Assembly: GCA_964386005.1 (NCBI GenBank)
Contig: CAYLSB010000006.1
Span: forward strand, 50,546 to 114,545
Source of the DNA: FEN-1350 sp964386005
Lineage (GTDB): Bacteria > Planctomycetota > Phycisphaerae > Sedimentisphaerales > Anaerohalosphaeraceae
Direction of reading: 5' to 3'
DNA: 64,000 bases
Both the position numbers and the translations under genes were made by a program. Positions 43,027 through 51,963 of the stretch are shown one piece after another. The notes below the pieces were generated by a model. The model did no database searches. It had not been told where the DNA came from and saw only the letters and a program-made list of their open reading frames with translations. Each line of letters opens with the position of its first letter. Position 1 is the stretch's first letter.

Positions 43027-44259
43027 TCAATCCTTCGTTCTGATTGCTTTTTGTTTTTCCACCTCCGCCCAAAGAGGACCCAGGGTCATCGAATATAAGA
43101 CCACCGAATCCCCCACCTCGTTGCTCATCCGAAAATAAAGGGAATCGTTTGTTTCCACGGGACCTGCCAACAATACTAAGGAGTTGAGCAGACGTTGATA
43201 ATATTTCGAATCCCCAAAAGCGGCGGCTCCCACCATGGCTAATCCGCTGGCGCTGGGAGACGCCCGAAAGAAGGGGACAATATAATCGGAATCGATATCG
43301 GCATTTCCTTTGAGGCCACCCGGCCATTCCCTGGAATAACCAAACGCCAGGGCTTGACCGGCCAATTGGGAACGAGCCAAATCATATTGAACTCGTGCCA
43401 ACTCTGAATCAATCACCTGGAGCATGTGACAGGTCATCCAAAGCGAGGAACCTTCCGGAAGAGAACCGCACGGAACCGGTTTTCCCTCGATTGTAAAAGC
43501 CGAGATCAACAACCCGGTCTTTGGATCGATCAACCTGCTTTTCACCGACTGTATCCATGCGGAAACGAACTCATGATGATCCGTCCCATCCAGACAATCC
43601 CCCAGAACCATCGCAGCGATGCCGATCGAATTGCAAAAAATCCAGCATTCATTCGGATAGCTTTCCGCGCACAGAACGGGGCTCTGTTTCATTCGGGCCA
43701 TCATCCCTTCGATCCGTTCCCGCAGTAAGACACGATAATCATCTCGACGATCCAGGTAATTCCGAGCCGCCAGCATCAGGGCGATCTCGCCATCCACAAA
43801 CTGACTTCGAACGGGACGGATAACCCAACCCTGGTCCGTCCGGCCATAGTGCAAGAGGAAGCTCTGAAAACCCGATTCCTTTTCAATCTGGAGAGTACTG
43901 CCAATGATACGATCAACAATCGTCCGATACGAATCGGCCCGGTCAGGTTGTCGTAATCCGATATTGACCAGCGAAAGAACCAAAAAAGTCCGACTCATAA
44001 AATCCCATTCGGGATTGTTTTGAATTGCGAACTGACTTGGATATGTCCCCCATCGATTACATAATCGATGGGCAATCTTTTCGGCTTTGAATCCCACACC
44101 CCTGGCGGATCGGAAGGAATCCCTATCCACCTGATACAGAGATCCGGCTATAACCAGCCCCGTTAGTACAATCAACAAGCCACCCATTCCCCACCAAACA
44201 AACCGATAACGGTGACGCATACGGCATCCGGATTGAGATGTGATTTTACTTTTCGGCAT
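43027..44259 (-). CDS. Membrane-anchored protein resembling linalool dehydratase/isomerase, inside the gcv operon
   Basis: 410 residues, ATG at 44259. A Lys/Arg-rich start and one membrane helix (about 21-41) are followed by a long helical domain. Residues 197-228 read with Cys197, Cys205, Cys209, Asp225 and His228 around YPNECWIFCNS and DCLDGTDHHEF; the run on to RLIDPKTGLLIS looks like the (alpha/alpha)6-barrel domain of linalool dehydratase/isomerase, from memory of that family and not checked. Trp-rich helical repeats before and after (RSQFVDGEIALMLAARNYL; SGLAMVGAAAFGDSKYYQRL) support an (alpha/alpha)6 toroid. It is packed between gcvH (33-base gap) and gcvPA (2 bases), so it is co-translated with the glycine cleavage genes. 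It has no known role there. Other (alpha/alpha)6 enzymes, such as glycosidases, are alternatives. Confidence 0.55.
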   Translation of the reverse strand: MPKSKITSQSGCRMRHRYRFVWWGMGGLLIVLTGLVIAGSLYQVDRDSFRSARGVGFKAEKIAHRLCNRWGTYPSQFAIQNNPEWDFMSRTFLVLSLVNIGLRQPDRADSYRTIVDRIIGSTLQIEKESGFQSFLLHYGRTDQGWVIRPVRSQFVDGEIALMLAARNYLDRRDDYRVLLRERIEGMMARMKQSPVLCAESYPNECWIFCNSIGIAAMVLGDCLDGTDHHEFVSAWIQSVKSRLIDPKTGLLISAFTIEGKPVPCGSLPEGSSLWMTCHMLQVIDSELARVQYDLARSQLAGQALAFGYSREWPGGLKGNADIDSDYIVPFFRASPSASGLAMVGAAAFGDSKYYQRLLNSLVLLAGPVETNDSLYFRMSNEVGDSVVLYSMTLGPLWAEVEKQKAIRTKD

Positions 44260-44292
44260 AGGGACGGATTTTTATCAAACAGAATTCATTCA

Positions 44293-44679
44293 TCAGTGAG
44301 ATTCAGACTGGATTATGCTTTCGTATGCCGCATAATCCAACAAGGAATCATACTCGGTTGAGTGATTTGTTTCGACACGGATCAGCCATGCTTTACCGTA
44401 CGGATCGGATTTAAAGAGATCCAGAGTGGCCGAAAGGCCGCTGTTGACTTCAATTACCCTGCCGCTAACGGGCGCGAACAAATCCGAGGCCGCTTTGACG
44501 GATTCGATCACGCCAAAGGCCGTGCCCTTCTGCACGGATTCGCCGGCCTTTGGCAATTCCAGATACACGATATCTCCCAATTGTTCGATCGCATGGGCCG
44601 TCAAACCCACGGTAATCGTGTTTGCTTCCCGAAACGCCCATTCATGGGTCTGCGTGTAACGACAATCTTTTGGATTCAT
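44293..44679 (-). CDS. gcvH: Glycine cleavage system H protein
   Basis: 128 residues from ATG at 44679 behind GGGAG; the longer frame upstream has no site. H protein carries the lipoyl arm that moves the aminomethyl group between GcvP, GcvT and the dihydrolipoamide dehydrogenase. Lipoyl lysine is Lys62 in GVIESVKAASDL. THEWAF and VGLTAHAIEQLGDIVYLELP are the usual landmarks. Length is normal. No lpd (L protein) is in the window, so that subunit is supplied from elsewhere. Starts 28 bases after the gcvT stop. Confidence 0.97.
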   Translation of the reverse strand: MNPKDCRYTQTHEWAFREANTITVGLTAHAIEQLGDIVYLELPKAGESVQKGTAFGVIESVKAASDLFAPVSGRVIEVNSGLSATLDLFKSDPYGKAWLIRVETNHSTEYDSLLDYAAYESIIQSESH

Positions 44680-44707
44680 GAGTCTCCCGCTATTTGAATC
44701 GACAATA

Positions 44708-45934
44708 TCATTCAACAATCGCCCGGACAACAGGCCCGGAACGGTTATCCAGGTTTCGTGCGACGACAATCGCCTGTACCTCACGGCCGCGAATCATGAC
44801 TTCAACCGTATCTCCGGAACGAAACGTACTATCCAGCATAGCGATCGCAATCGCCCGCATTCCGGTTTGTTCCGTCATGACATATCCATCGCCCTGTCGC
44901 CGCATTTTCCAGTAGGGAACCATTGTGCCGCTGGTGATATATCCCACGTTGGTTTGCAGGCAATTCACTGCATCCCCCGTCCGAGCGATTCCCGATCCAA
45001 GCAACCGGATTGACCGCGTCCTTCTTGGCAGGATATACAGATCGGCATAGTCCCGCTGATCGAATCGTTCAAGAATCTCCGCTTGGATCTTCATCGCTTT
45101 TCGGCCGATAAACTGGCCCTTATGCGGCGCAAAACTGATGCCGAATTTTGACGCGGGACAAGATAAAATAGGAATGGCTTTACCATCCGGATCCGTTCCG
45201 TATTCATGTCCGTACAACGGCAATCCCGCTTCCAGGCGCAGGGTATCCCGGGCGCCGAGACCTACCGGAACGGCCCCTTTGTCTAACAGGATATCCCACA
45301 ATCGAATAATTGGCCCGGGCTCCGCGATTAACTCGAAACAAATCGATTCGCCCGTATAACCTGTACGGGCAACATAGACTTCGGCATCGCACATTTTGGT
45401 GATGGACAGACGATTTCGCTTCGCCTCGGGCAGAATCCCATCTTCGATCAATTCCTGCAGAATGATCTCCGATCGGGGACCCTGAAGTGAAATCATCGCC
45501 AGACGATCGGAGACGTCGATCATTTGCAGGGACGGATTCCGCTTGAGCTGGTCGCTGAGATGGTCCCAGTCTTTTTGTCGATTGGATGCATTGACGACCA
45601 GCAGATAGGCATCTTCCCGATAACGATACAACCAGGCATCATCAATCGCAGAGCCATCCTCGGCCGCCAACAGGGTATAGTGGCTGTCGCCGGGCTGAAG
45701 AGCGGATACATCGTTGGTCAAGACTCGCTGGAGGAAATCGATCGAACCACATCCCCTAAAGAGGAATCGTCCCATGTGAGAAACGTCAAACAGTCCAGCC
45801 GATCTTCGTGTGGCAAGATGCTCCTGTACGATTCCCCCCGGATATTGAATCGGCATCTGCCAGCCGGCGAAATCAACGATCTTGGCGCCACAGGCCACAT
45901 GCCTGTCGTATAACACGGTCTTTTTACCTTCCAT
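44708..45934 (-). CDS. gcvT: Aminomethyltransferase (glycine cleavage T protein)
   Basis: 408 residues, ATG at 45934. Transfers the methylene group from H protein to tetrahydrofolate, releasing ammonia. Landmarks: VDFAGWQMPIQY and FDVSHMGR near the N-terminus, GYTGESICFELI in the middle, LEAGLPLYGHE and a final YITSGTMVPYW segment of the C-terminal barrel. It is longer than the usual 360-370 residues, mainly in the C-terminal half. First gene of the operon, 44 bases after the predicted transcription start from the promoter at 45985-46012. No glycine riboswitch fits in such a short leader. Confidence 0.96.
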   Translation of the reverse strand: MEGKKTVLYDRHVACGAKIVDFAGWQMPIQYPGGIVQEHLATRRSAGLFDVSHMGRFLFRGCGSIDFLQRVLTNDVSALQPGDSHYTLLAAEDGSAIDDAWLYRYREDAYLLVVNASNRQKDWDHLSDQLKRNPSLQMIDVSDRLAMISLQGPRSEIILQELIEDGILPEAKRNRLSITKMCDAEVYVARTGYTGESICFELIAEPGPIIRLWDILLDKGAVPVGLGARDTLRLEAGLPLYGHEYGTDPDGKAIPILSCPASKFGISFAPHKGQFIGRKAMKIQAEILERFDQRDYADLYILPRRTRSIRLLGSGIARTGDAVNCLQTNVGYITSGTMVPYWKMRRQGDGYVMTEQTGMRAIAIAMLDSTFRSGDTVEVMIRGREVQAIVVARNLDNRSGPVVRAIVE

Positions 45935-45984
45935 GGTTGCTACCTAAACAAATCCTGGTTGTCAGTCCAAATCCACGAATTGCG

Positions 45985-46012
45985 ATTATACCCGATCTAC
46001 GGCGATCTTCAA
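45985..46012 (-). promoter_or_regulatory. Sigma-70-type promoter of the gcv operon
   Basis: On the minus strand TTGAAG (46012-46007) and a perfect TATAAT (45990-45985) are 16 bases apart. The -35 overlaps the last codon region of the KDPG-aldolase-like gene, so the gcv operon has its own start even though the upstream genes could read through. Confidence 0.7.
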
Positions 46013-46806
46013 TCGTTCCTCTTCGGAAGATTAAACAGTCGCCCGGTTACACGACAGATCGTATCCATATCGGCAGTCGAGAAATCGATCTTCGGCCACT
46101 TTTCCCTGCGACAGTCGTCGATCCGTTTCTTCATTTTCTTGAGTTCCTGAGCCAACAGAGCATAGTCCTGATTCTCAACAATCGCCGCCATCGTCACCCG
46201 GTCGATCATGCTGAAGGATGCCCCCAGTGTTAACACCCCTACCCTGATATAATCACCGATATTGGTCATATCCGTTCCACCGGTCGGCACAATCGAAATG
46301 AATTTATGAATCGCCGGATCAAGAGCAGCAATAAACTCCGGACCGCCAACGATCTTGGCCGGGAACAGCTTACATAGATTGGCACCCAAGTTGAATTGTG
46401 CAACGATCTCTGTAGAACTCCCGCATCCGGGAATCATCGCCAGCTTACCGGCGTATTGCTGATAGGTTTCCGGCCGGAAATTCACCGCGGAAACTATAAA
46501 ATCCACTCCCGCATCTACCACCTGTTCGACGCTGGGTAAGGGATCGTCTGAATGGGAACGGTTAAACGCAGATAACATCCCCGAATAGTCAATCAAGCTG
46601 GCAGCGCCGAGGGAAAAATCCGGCAGGGCCTTTCGCAGCCGCTGAATCTTTTCCAAGGGCTTCTTGATCCGGCATGTCACTTCCATATTACGGACACCGG
46701 CTTCCAGGAGAGCTTCGGCGGTTTTGACCACATCCAGCTTATCAAGATTGAAGACAAGAATAAAACCATCCTGCACTAACGTCGTAACCGTCTGATGAAT
46801 ATTCAT
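46009..46806 (-). CDS. KDPG/KHG aldolase-like protein
   Basis: 265 residues from ATG at 46806 behind GAAGGAA. Class I aldolase of the Eda family: MEVTCRIKKP with Glu42, Thr44 and Arg46, and the Schiff-base Lys146 in LCKLFPAKIVGGPEF, followed by VPTGGTD for the phosphate. The chain is about 50 residues longer than E. coli Eda (C-terminal helices EKVK-like rich in Lys). Members cleave 2-keto-3-deoxy sugar acids to pyruvate and an aldehyde. With the SDR 11 bases upstream and the enolase-like dehydratase elsewhere, a sugar-acid route is plausible. Alternative: a 2-keto-3-deoxy-6-phosphogalactonate aldolase-type variant. Confidence 0.85.
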   Translation of the reverse strand: MNIHQTVTTLVQDGFILVFNLDKLDVVKTAEALLEAGVRNMEVTCRIKKPLEKIQRLRKALPDFSLGAASLIDYSGMLSAFNRSHSDDPLPSVEQVVDAGVDFIVSAVNFRPETYQQYAGKLAMIPGCGSSTEIVAQFNLGANLCKLFPAKIVGGPEFIAALDPAIHKFISIVPTGGTDMTNIGDYIRVGVLTLGASFSMIDRVTMAAIVENQDYALLAQELKKMKKRIDDCRREKWPKIDFSTADMDTICRVTGRLFNLPKRND

Positions 46807-46817
46807 GTTCGTTCCTT

Positions 46818-47615
46818 CTACAATCGTCGGATATGAAATCCGCCATCGACATGCAGAACCTGACCGGTACAGAAATCCAGCCGCCCTTCGGCGACGGCAC
46901 CCACCGCTTTGGCTACATCCTCCGGCAGTCCCCATCGACGGATCGGCGTAAGACCTTCGGCAATCATCTTATCGTACTTGTCCTTAACGACGGACGTCAT
47001 ATCCGTCGCAATGATCCCCGGCTGAACCTCAAACACATAAATCCCGAATTCGGCCATCCGATCGGCATACAACTTGGTCATCATGCTGATCGCCGCTTTA
47101 CTGAGACAATATTCACCCCGTGCCGGACTACTGGTATACGACGAGACCGAACCGGTGTTGCAGATACGGAAAGTCCTTTCCGGATAGATTTTCTTCTGTT
47201 CGATCATCCAATTGGCGATTTGCTGGGTAAGAAAGTACGGCCCGCGAAGGTTGACATTCATCACACGATCGAAACTGCCCTCGGTCGCCTCCAGAATATC
47301 CACTCTCTTGCTCGGCGCCACGCCGGCATTGTTGATCAGGATATCACAACGGCCAAACCGATCCCGGACGAACCGGACTACCTCCTGACGATCCTGGCCG
47401 CGGCTAATGTCCCCTCGCAACATTTCACAGGCAGCCCCCCGCCGGCGAATTTCGTCGGCCGTGGTTTTCGCCGCCGAATCATCCGGTTGCCCCTGCGAAT
47501 TGAAGTCAAAATAATTGACCATCAGATCATACCCCAGATCCGCAAGTTCCTGTGCGATCGCACGACCAATCCCCCGGCTGCCCCCGGTCACCAGTGCAAC
47601 AGGTCTATCCGTCAT
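46818..47615 (-). CDS. Short-chain dehydrogenase/reductase
   Basis: 265 residues, ATG at 47615 with GGGAG upstream. Classical SDR: cofactor loop TGGSRGIG at 10-17, NNAGVA at 95-100, active-site Tyr169 and Lys173 (GEYCLSKAA) with Ser in NTGSVSS. The acidic residue after the second strand is replaced by NYFDFNS, which permits either NAD or NADP. Closest in look to 3-oxoacyl-ACP reductase-like proteins that are used as sugar or hydroxyacid dehydrogenases. Next to the KDPG-aldolase-like gene, an oxidation of a sugar acid before aldol cleavage is a fair guess. Confidence 0.88.
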   Translation of the reverse strand: MTDRPVALVTGGSRGIGRAIAQELADLGYDLMVNYFDFNSQGQPDDSAAKTTADEIRRRGAACEMLRGDISRGQDRQEVVRFVRDRFGRCDILINNAGVAPSKRVDILEATEGSFDRVMNVNLRGPYFLTQQIANWMIEQKKIYPERTFRICNTGSVSSYTSSPARGEYCLSKAAISMMTKLYADRMAEFGIYVFEVQPGIIATDMTSVVKDKYDKMIAEGLTPIRRWGLPEDVAKAVGAVAEGRLDFCTGQVLHVDGGFHIRRL

Positions 47616-47639
47616 GGTCTCTCCCGAAACACTTGAAGG

Positions 47640-49100
47640 TTACTTCGACATCAGTTTATGAAAAAATCCCGCCAACTGAATCAGATAATTGATGGCGCCC
47701 GCTGTCGAGGCAACAATCGCAATCATCATTCCGATATTCCACAATGTCGCCTTGATTCCGCGCGGCTTGTATGCGCCGAGAAAACGGACACTGTTGTTGA
47801 GCAAAAAAAACGCCACATAGGCGATCGGAAGCATCACTCCGCAGATCGCCGACGTCGGAACCGCCACCCAGGGTCCCCACTTGGCCCACATGATTACGCC
47901 CACAATGGCCGGCGTCGGAATCAAGCAGGCCAATTTATAGGCCCGTCCTCCGGGCTCATACCCAAACATCTCACAGACGGCAAAACCCGCCACCAACATC
48001 TGCATCGTGATCGAACTGAGAACCATGCCCAGAATTCCTGCACCGAAGACGATTCGCGCTACAAACAGGTTCAGTCCGGCCTGTTCAAACATCGAGGCGG
48101 CTTGCGTCGGGGATAACGTTGTCTTTCCGGCGGCGATCAATTGCTGAATCTCCGGCTTGCCATGCAGGGTAGCGCCGGCCACGATGATCACCAGGCCCGT
48201 CGCAACACTGTACGGCAATAACATCCCCGTCACCAAATCAAATTTCGACAGCGGCCAGTGTTCCCGACTCCAACCTCGGGTCAAAAGAGTATAGGGAAAC
48301 AGAAACGTCATATTGATCCCGATCGCCGAGGCAAAGGCCGCAAGCATCATCGACATCTCAACCTCGCTTTTCGGCCGGCTGGGAATCAAACCTCGCAACA
48401 CCTCTCCCCATCGTAACTGCCCCCGAATCGTCTGATTCATCACCACGACAAGAAACGTCAGAATAATGATCCACACAAACCACTTCAAGACCTTTTCATA
48501 GATTCGAACACCCCGACGGCCTTTGCCGTAACTCCATGTGATATAAATCGAGAGTAACATATAGGAAACGCCAATCCCCACCAGCAAAGCGGTTCGATGA
48601 GCACCTTGCGGGTTCCAACCGCTAACGGCTTTGACAATATCCTCGGTCATGCCACTGGCGAGAGCGTATTGCGGCAGATGCCAGATGATCGTTGATGCCA
48701 ACGAGGCCAGGGCCCATGCCCACGCCATGGCCGGATGGATATACCTCCGCATCGCCTCGAACGGACGTTCCCCGGTGATCAGGGTCTGGTAACTCATCGC
48801 TCCCAGCATTATCACTCCCAGAATCATCGCCAGCGGTTGAATCCACAACATCCGGTACCCCATGAACGCCCCGGCAAACAGCGATGCCGAAGCGCTGCCG
48901 GCACCGAGGGTTAGTGCGCTTTGCATCCATCCGGGTCCGGACATCGACCAGTAATACTTCCACCGGGACAATGTCCCCTGATTGGCCACTTCCGCCAGTC
49001 GGGACTTTTCGGCCGCCAACGCCTGCGGATCGGCTGACGCATACTTCGGTAATCCTTTGACTCCATCCGTCCTGCATCCCTGATCCCTTTTGCTTTCCAT
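47640..49100 (-). CDS. Nramp-related membrane transporter lacking the metal-binding motif
   Basis: 486 residues from ATG at 49100 (GGGAG upstream), with about eleven membrane segments. TM1 begins GPGWMQSALTLGAGSASAS; metal-transporting Nramp proteins have the DPGN motif at this place, and here it reads GAGS. The TM6 MPH motif is also not seen (FLFPYTLLTRGWS). The remaining topology (GYRMLWIQPLAMILGVIML) follows the Nramp/APC pattern. So the carrier probably moves something other than Mn or Fe, perhaps an organic solute, and its neighbours (SDR, KDPG-like aldolase, OYE-like flavoprotein) suggest a catabolic substrate. The 24-base gap to the SDR and 52-base gap to the flavoprotein gene support one operon. 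Confidence 0.8.
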   Translation of the reverse strand: MESKRDQGCRTDGVKGLPKYASADPQALAAEKSRLAEVANQGTLSRWKYYWSMSGPGWMQSALTLGAGSASASLFAGAFMGYRMLWIQPLAMILGVIMLGAMSYQTLITGERPFEAMRRYIHPAMAWAWALASLASTIIWHLPQYALASGMTEDIVKAVSGWNPQGAHRTALLVGIGVSYMLLSIYITWSYGKGRRGVRIYEKVLKWFVWIIILTFLVVVMNQTIRGQLRWGEVLRGLIPSRPKSEVEMSMMLAAFASAIGINMTFLFPYTLLTRGWSREHWPLSKFDLVTGMLLPYSVATGLVIIVAGATLHGKPEIQQLIAAGKTTLSPTQAASMFEQAGLNLFVARIVFGAGILGMVLSSITMQMLVAGFAVCEMFGYEPGGRAYKLACLIPTPAIVGVIMWAKWGPWVAVPTSAICGVMLPIAYVAFFLLNNSVRFLGAYKPRGIKATLWNIGMMIAIVASTAGAINYLIQLAGFFHKLMSK

Positions 49101-49152
49101 TCCGTCTCCCGAATGTTTCACCGAATAACGAAAAAAATTGAATCCTATCGCA

Positions 49153-51846
49153 TCAACCGTGGCGAGGCGTAAGCCGATTGTCTCCTTTGCCCAGCCATTC
49201 ATGGATCTCTCTGGCCGCTTTCATCCCATCCCGCACAGCCGCCACAACCGTCGATGCCCCATGAATCAGATCACCGCCTGCAAATACCCCCTCTCTCGAG
49301 GTCTGGCAGGATCCCTCCCCTACCTGGACAACTCCACGTTCGACGTTGACACCCTGAAGAATCCGGTCCAATCCGAAAGGGATTTCCTGCCCGATCGCTT
49401 CAATCACCATGTTCATACCCAATGGATACGCGCAATCCTTCATTGGAATCGGAATTCGTCGGCCGGACGCGTCTTCCGGACCCAACTGAACCGGACAAAC
49501 CCGGATCCCGGTCAATCGTCCTTCCTTCGACATATACCCCAATTGTTGAGTAAGAATCAGAAAATGAATGCCTTCCTCCATCGCCGCATTTCGGTGCCGA
49601 GGGCTGGCGGGCATTTCCTCAAATGATCTCCGATACAGAATATACACATCTTTGGCACCACCCTGCTTGGCCGTCATGGCCGCATCCATCGCGGTATTGC
49701 CGCCGCCGATCACAGCCACCTTCCGGCCCCGCAGAGAAGGGATGGCGCCCTTTCGGGACGCCGCCAGAAAGTCAGTGGCTCCGATCAAACCTTCGATCCG
49801 GTCCTCGCTGGCTCGAATCGACCGTGAGAGGCCGAAACCAAGAAATATCGCATCAAACTCCTCGGCGACAAGACGGTCAAGGGTGAACTGTTCGTTCAGT
49901 TCCGTCCCTGCCCGCAAACGCATCCGCTCGTTGGGCACAGCCGCAAAGATCGCCGTCAACTCATGCCGCAAAGAATCGTACTGCCGTTCAGCCGGAATAA
50001 CCGAACCGACCAACCCGCCCAGGTCCGTGTTTTTATCAAAGATCGCCACCTCATGACCGGATTCCAGCAATACCGCCGCCGCGGATAATCCGGCAGGCCC
50101 CGCACCCACGACAGCGATCCGTTTTCCGCTGGATTTCTCCGGGAGTCGCAGCCGCGACCAGCCATATCGGTTGGCCTGCTCGGCCACATACCGCTGAATC
50201 TCGGCGATCGGCAGGGCGGAGTCTCCCAGATACCCCTGCAGGCAATGGCCTTCGCATTGATCCTCCACAGGACACAACCACGCACAGATTTCCGGCAACA
50301 CGTTTCGTTCCCGGATAATCTCATAGGCCTTTCGATCATCTCCGGCAACAAAGGCCTGAATGAATGCCGGGATATCCACCCCCGCCGGACATCCGCGCGA
50401 ACAGGCCGCATCGGCACAATTCCGGCAATCGCCCGCCAATCGCGTCAGTATCTCGCGGTCACTCATTCTCCCACGGCGATAGATCGGTCCATATACCTGG
50501 GTGTCGCGAACAACGCAACCCGTTCGTCCGCCGTCTCGCATGATCTGCGTACAACCGCTGCAACCCAGACATACCTTTTCGGGATTCAATTTGCCCGTTT
50601 GAAGAATATCCCTGGCAAAATCGGGATAGGCAAAGGCCATCCGACCAACTCCGATGATCGTAGCCAAACCGTGATATTTGCTCGCCGCGGCCACATAGGC
50701 CATCATTTGCCGCAGCCAGCTATAGCCGCTTCCGACCACCGCAATATCCGGAAAGGTCCGCTGGATCTCTCCCGCAAGATCGATCAACCGCTTGACACCC
50801 ACCAGTGGATGTTCCGGCTGCGAATACCCTCCGCTGATCGTCTCATTAAACGGCCGATTGACATGGGGATTGTAATACGGATTCGCCGCCGTAATATTCA
50901 CCATCCGAACTCCACGATTGGCCAGTTCGCCGATGAGCCGTTTCGGTTCCGACAGATCCGGATTGTTGCCATCCTGATCCACCGCCCAACCGTATGGATA
51001 CGGAATCCGATCGTGAATTCCCAATCGTAACGTGATCGCAAGTCCCTCTCCCAATTCCGACCGGATTCGGTCCACCACATCCAGCAAAAACCGACTTCGA
51101 TTTTCAAAAGATCCGCCATATTTTCCTGAGCGAGTATGCGCCGAAAGAAGTTCATTGATCAGATAACCGTGACAACTCTTAATATCGACGGCATCAAATC
51201 CCGATTCGAATGCCAGCCGCGCCGCCCGTACATATTTCTCCTGAAGCCGATCCAGGTACTCATCGGTAACCAACGGATGATTCTCGGCGATCTTGCTTGG
51301 ACGCGTTGTTGTCGGAAGCGGTTCTGGAACCAGGGGATCTCGATAGGGATCTCTCACCGGAATGATCGGGCGTGCCACGCCATCGGGTTTACTGTACCTT
51401 CCGGAATGCGTCAATTGCGCCACCAGGATCGGTCGATGATTTGTCCCCATGCTTTCGGCGGCCCGTTGGCGAATCAGGGTCACCAATTCGGCAAAGGCGT
51501 CCCGGCTGGCCGCATTCAGCCACAACTGCCTGGGATTGGCTCGACCTTCCGGAACCACCGCGATCGCTTCCATCCAGAGCAGCCCGGCCCCCCCGGCGGC
51601 GAATCGATCGTATCGTCGAAACGTCAACTTCCCCGGACGACCATCCGACTCCCCATCGCACCCCTCCATGGGATGGACGGCCAGCGAGTTCGGAATCCAA
51701 AGGGAACCGGCCCGTACTCCCTCGCCAAGGATCGTCGTGTCGGGAATCGCTTCGACCGGGGCACCGATCCTTTCGCCTAATTCGATCAAATCGGCGATTG
51801 AGCCAAGCCGAAAATCCCAACGTTTTGTCTGTGTTGTCGTTTCCAT
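49153..51846 (-). CDS. Fused Old Yellow Enzyme-like oxidoreductase + dihydropyrimidine-dehydrogenase-type FAD/NAD(P) domain
   Basis: 897 residues from ATG at 51846; no clear ribosome site, and a GTG 30 bases upstream is possible. Residues about 10-430 are an OYE-type TIM barrel with LVAQLTHSGRYSKP, AARLAFESGFDAVDIKSCHG and NELLSAHTRSGKYGGSFENR. A four-Cys cluster follows (CLGCSGCTQIMRDGGRTGC), as in 2,4-dienoyl-CoA reductase. Residues about 460-560 have a second Cys-rich domain (CRNCADAACSRGCPAGVDIP; CAWLCPVEDQCEGHC) like the N-terminus of dihydropyrimidine dehydrogenase and GltD. The C-terminus is FAD/NAD(P)-binding (AVVGAGPAGLSAAAVL; AVIGGGNTAMDAAMTAKQGG). Three electron-carrying modules in one chain imply internal transfer from NAD(P)H to an unsaturated substrate. 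Confidence 0.87.
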   Translation of the reverse strand: METTTQTKRWDFRLGSIADLIELGERIGAPVEAIPDTTILGEGVRAGSLWIPNSLAVHPMEGCDGESDGRPGKLTFRRYDRFAAGGAGLLWMEAIAVVPEGRANPRQLWLNAASRDAFAELVTLIRQRAAESMGTNHRPILVAQLTHSGRYSKPDGVARPIIPVRDPYRDPLVPEPLPTTTRPSKIAENHPLVTDEYLDRLQEKYVRAARLAFESGFDAVDIKSCHGYLINELLSAHTRSGKYGGSFENRSRFLLDVVDRIRSELGEGLAITLRLGIHDRIPYPYGWAVDQDGNNPDLSEPKRLIGELANRGVRMVNITAANPYYNPHVNRPFNETISGGYSQPEHPLVGVKRLIDLAGEIQRTFPDIAVVGSGYSWLRQMMAYVAAASKYHGLATIIGVGRMAFAYPDFARDILQTGKLNPEKVCLGCSGCTQIMRDGGRTGCVVRDTQVYGPIYRRGRMSDREILTRLAGDCRNCADAACSRGCPAGVDIPAFIQAFVAGDDRKAYEIIRERNVLPEICAWLCPVEDQCEGHCLQGYLGDSALPIAEIQRYVAEQANRYGWSRLRLPEKSSGKRIAVVGAGPAGLSAAAVLLESGHEVAIFDKNTDLGGLVGSVIPAERQYDSLRHELTAIFAAVPNERMRLRAGTELNEQFTLDRLVAEEFDAIFLGFGLSRSIRASEDRIEGLIGATDFLAASRKGAIPSLRGRKVAVIGGGNTAMDAAMTAKQGGAKDVYILYRRSFEEMPASPRHRNAAMEEGIHFLILTQQLGYMSKEGRLTGIRVCPVQLGPEDASGRRIPIPMKDCAYPLGMNMVIEAIGQEIPFGLDRILQGVNVERGVVQVGEGSCQTSREGVFAGGDLIHGASTVVAAVRDGMKAAREIHEWLGKGDNRLTPRHG

Positions 51847-51963
51847 GACGGAAAAGAATACACGATTACCCGGCACTTGTCGCGGGCCTTGTGGAAATTT
51901 TTTCTGATTGAATGACTCTTCGAAAGAGGGATTTCACAGGATCCAACATCGCGTTACCGAACG

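Noticed and set aside
45935..45990. Glycine riboswitch ahead of gcvT
   Set aside because: The leader from the predicted start is only about 44 bases, too short for either aptamer.
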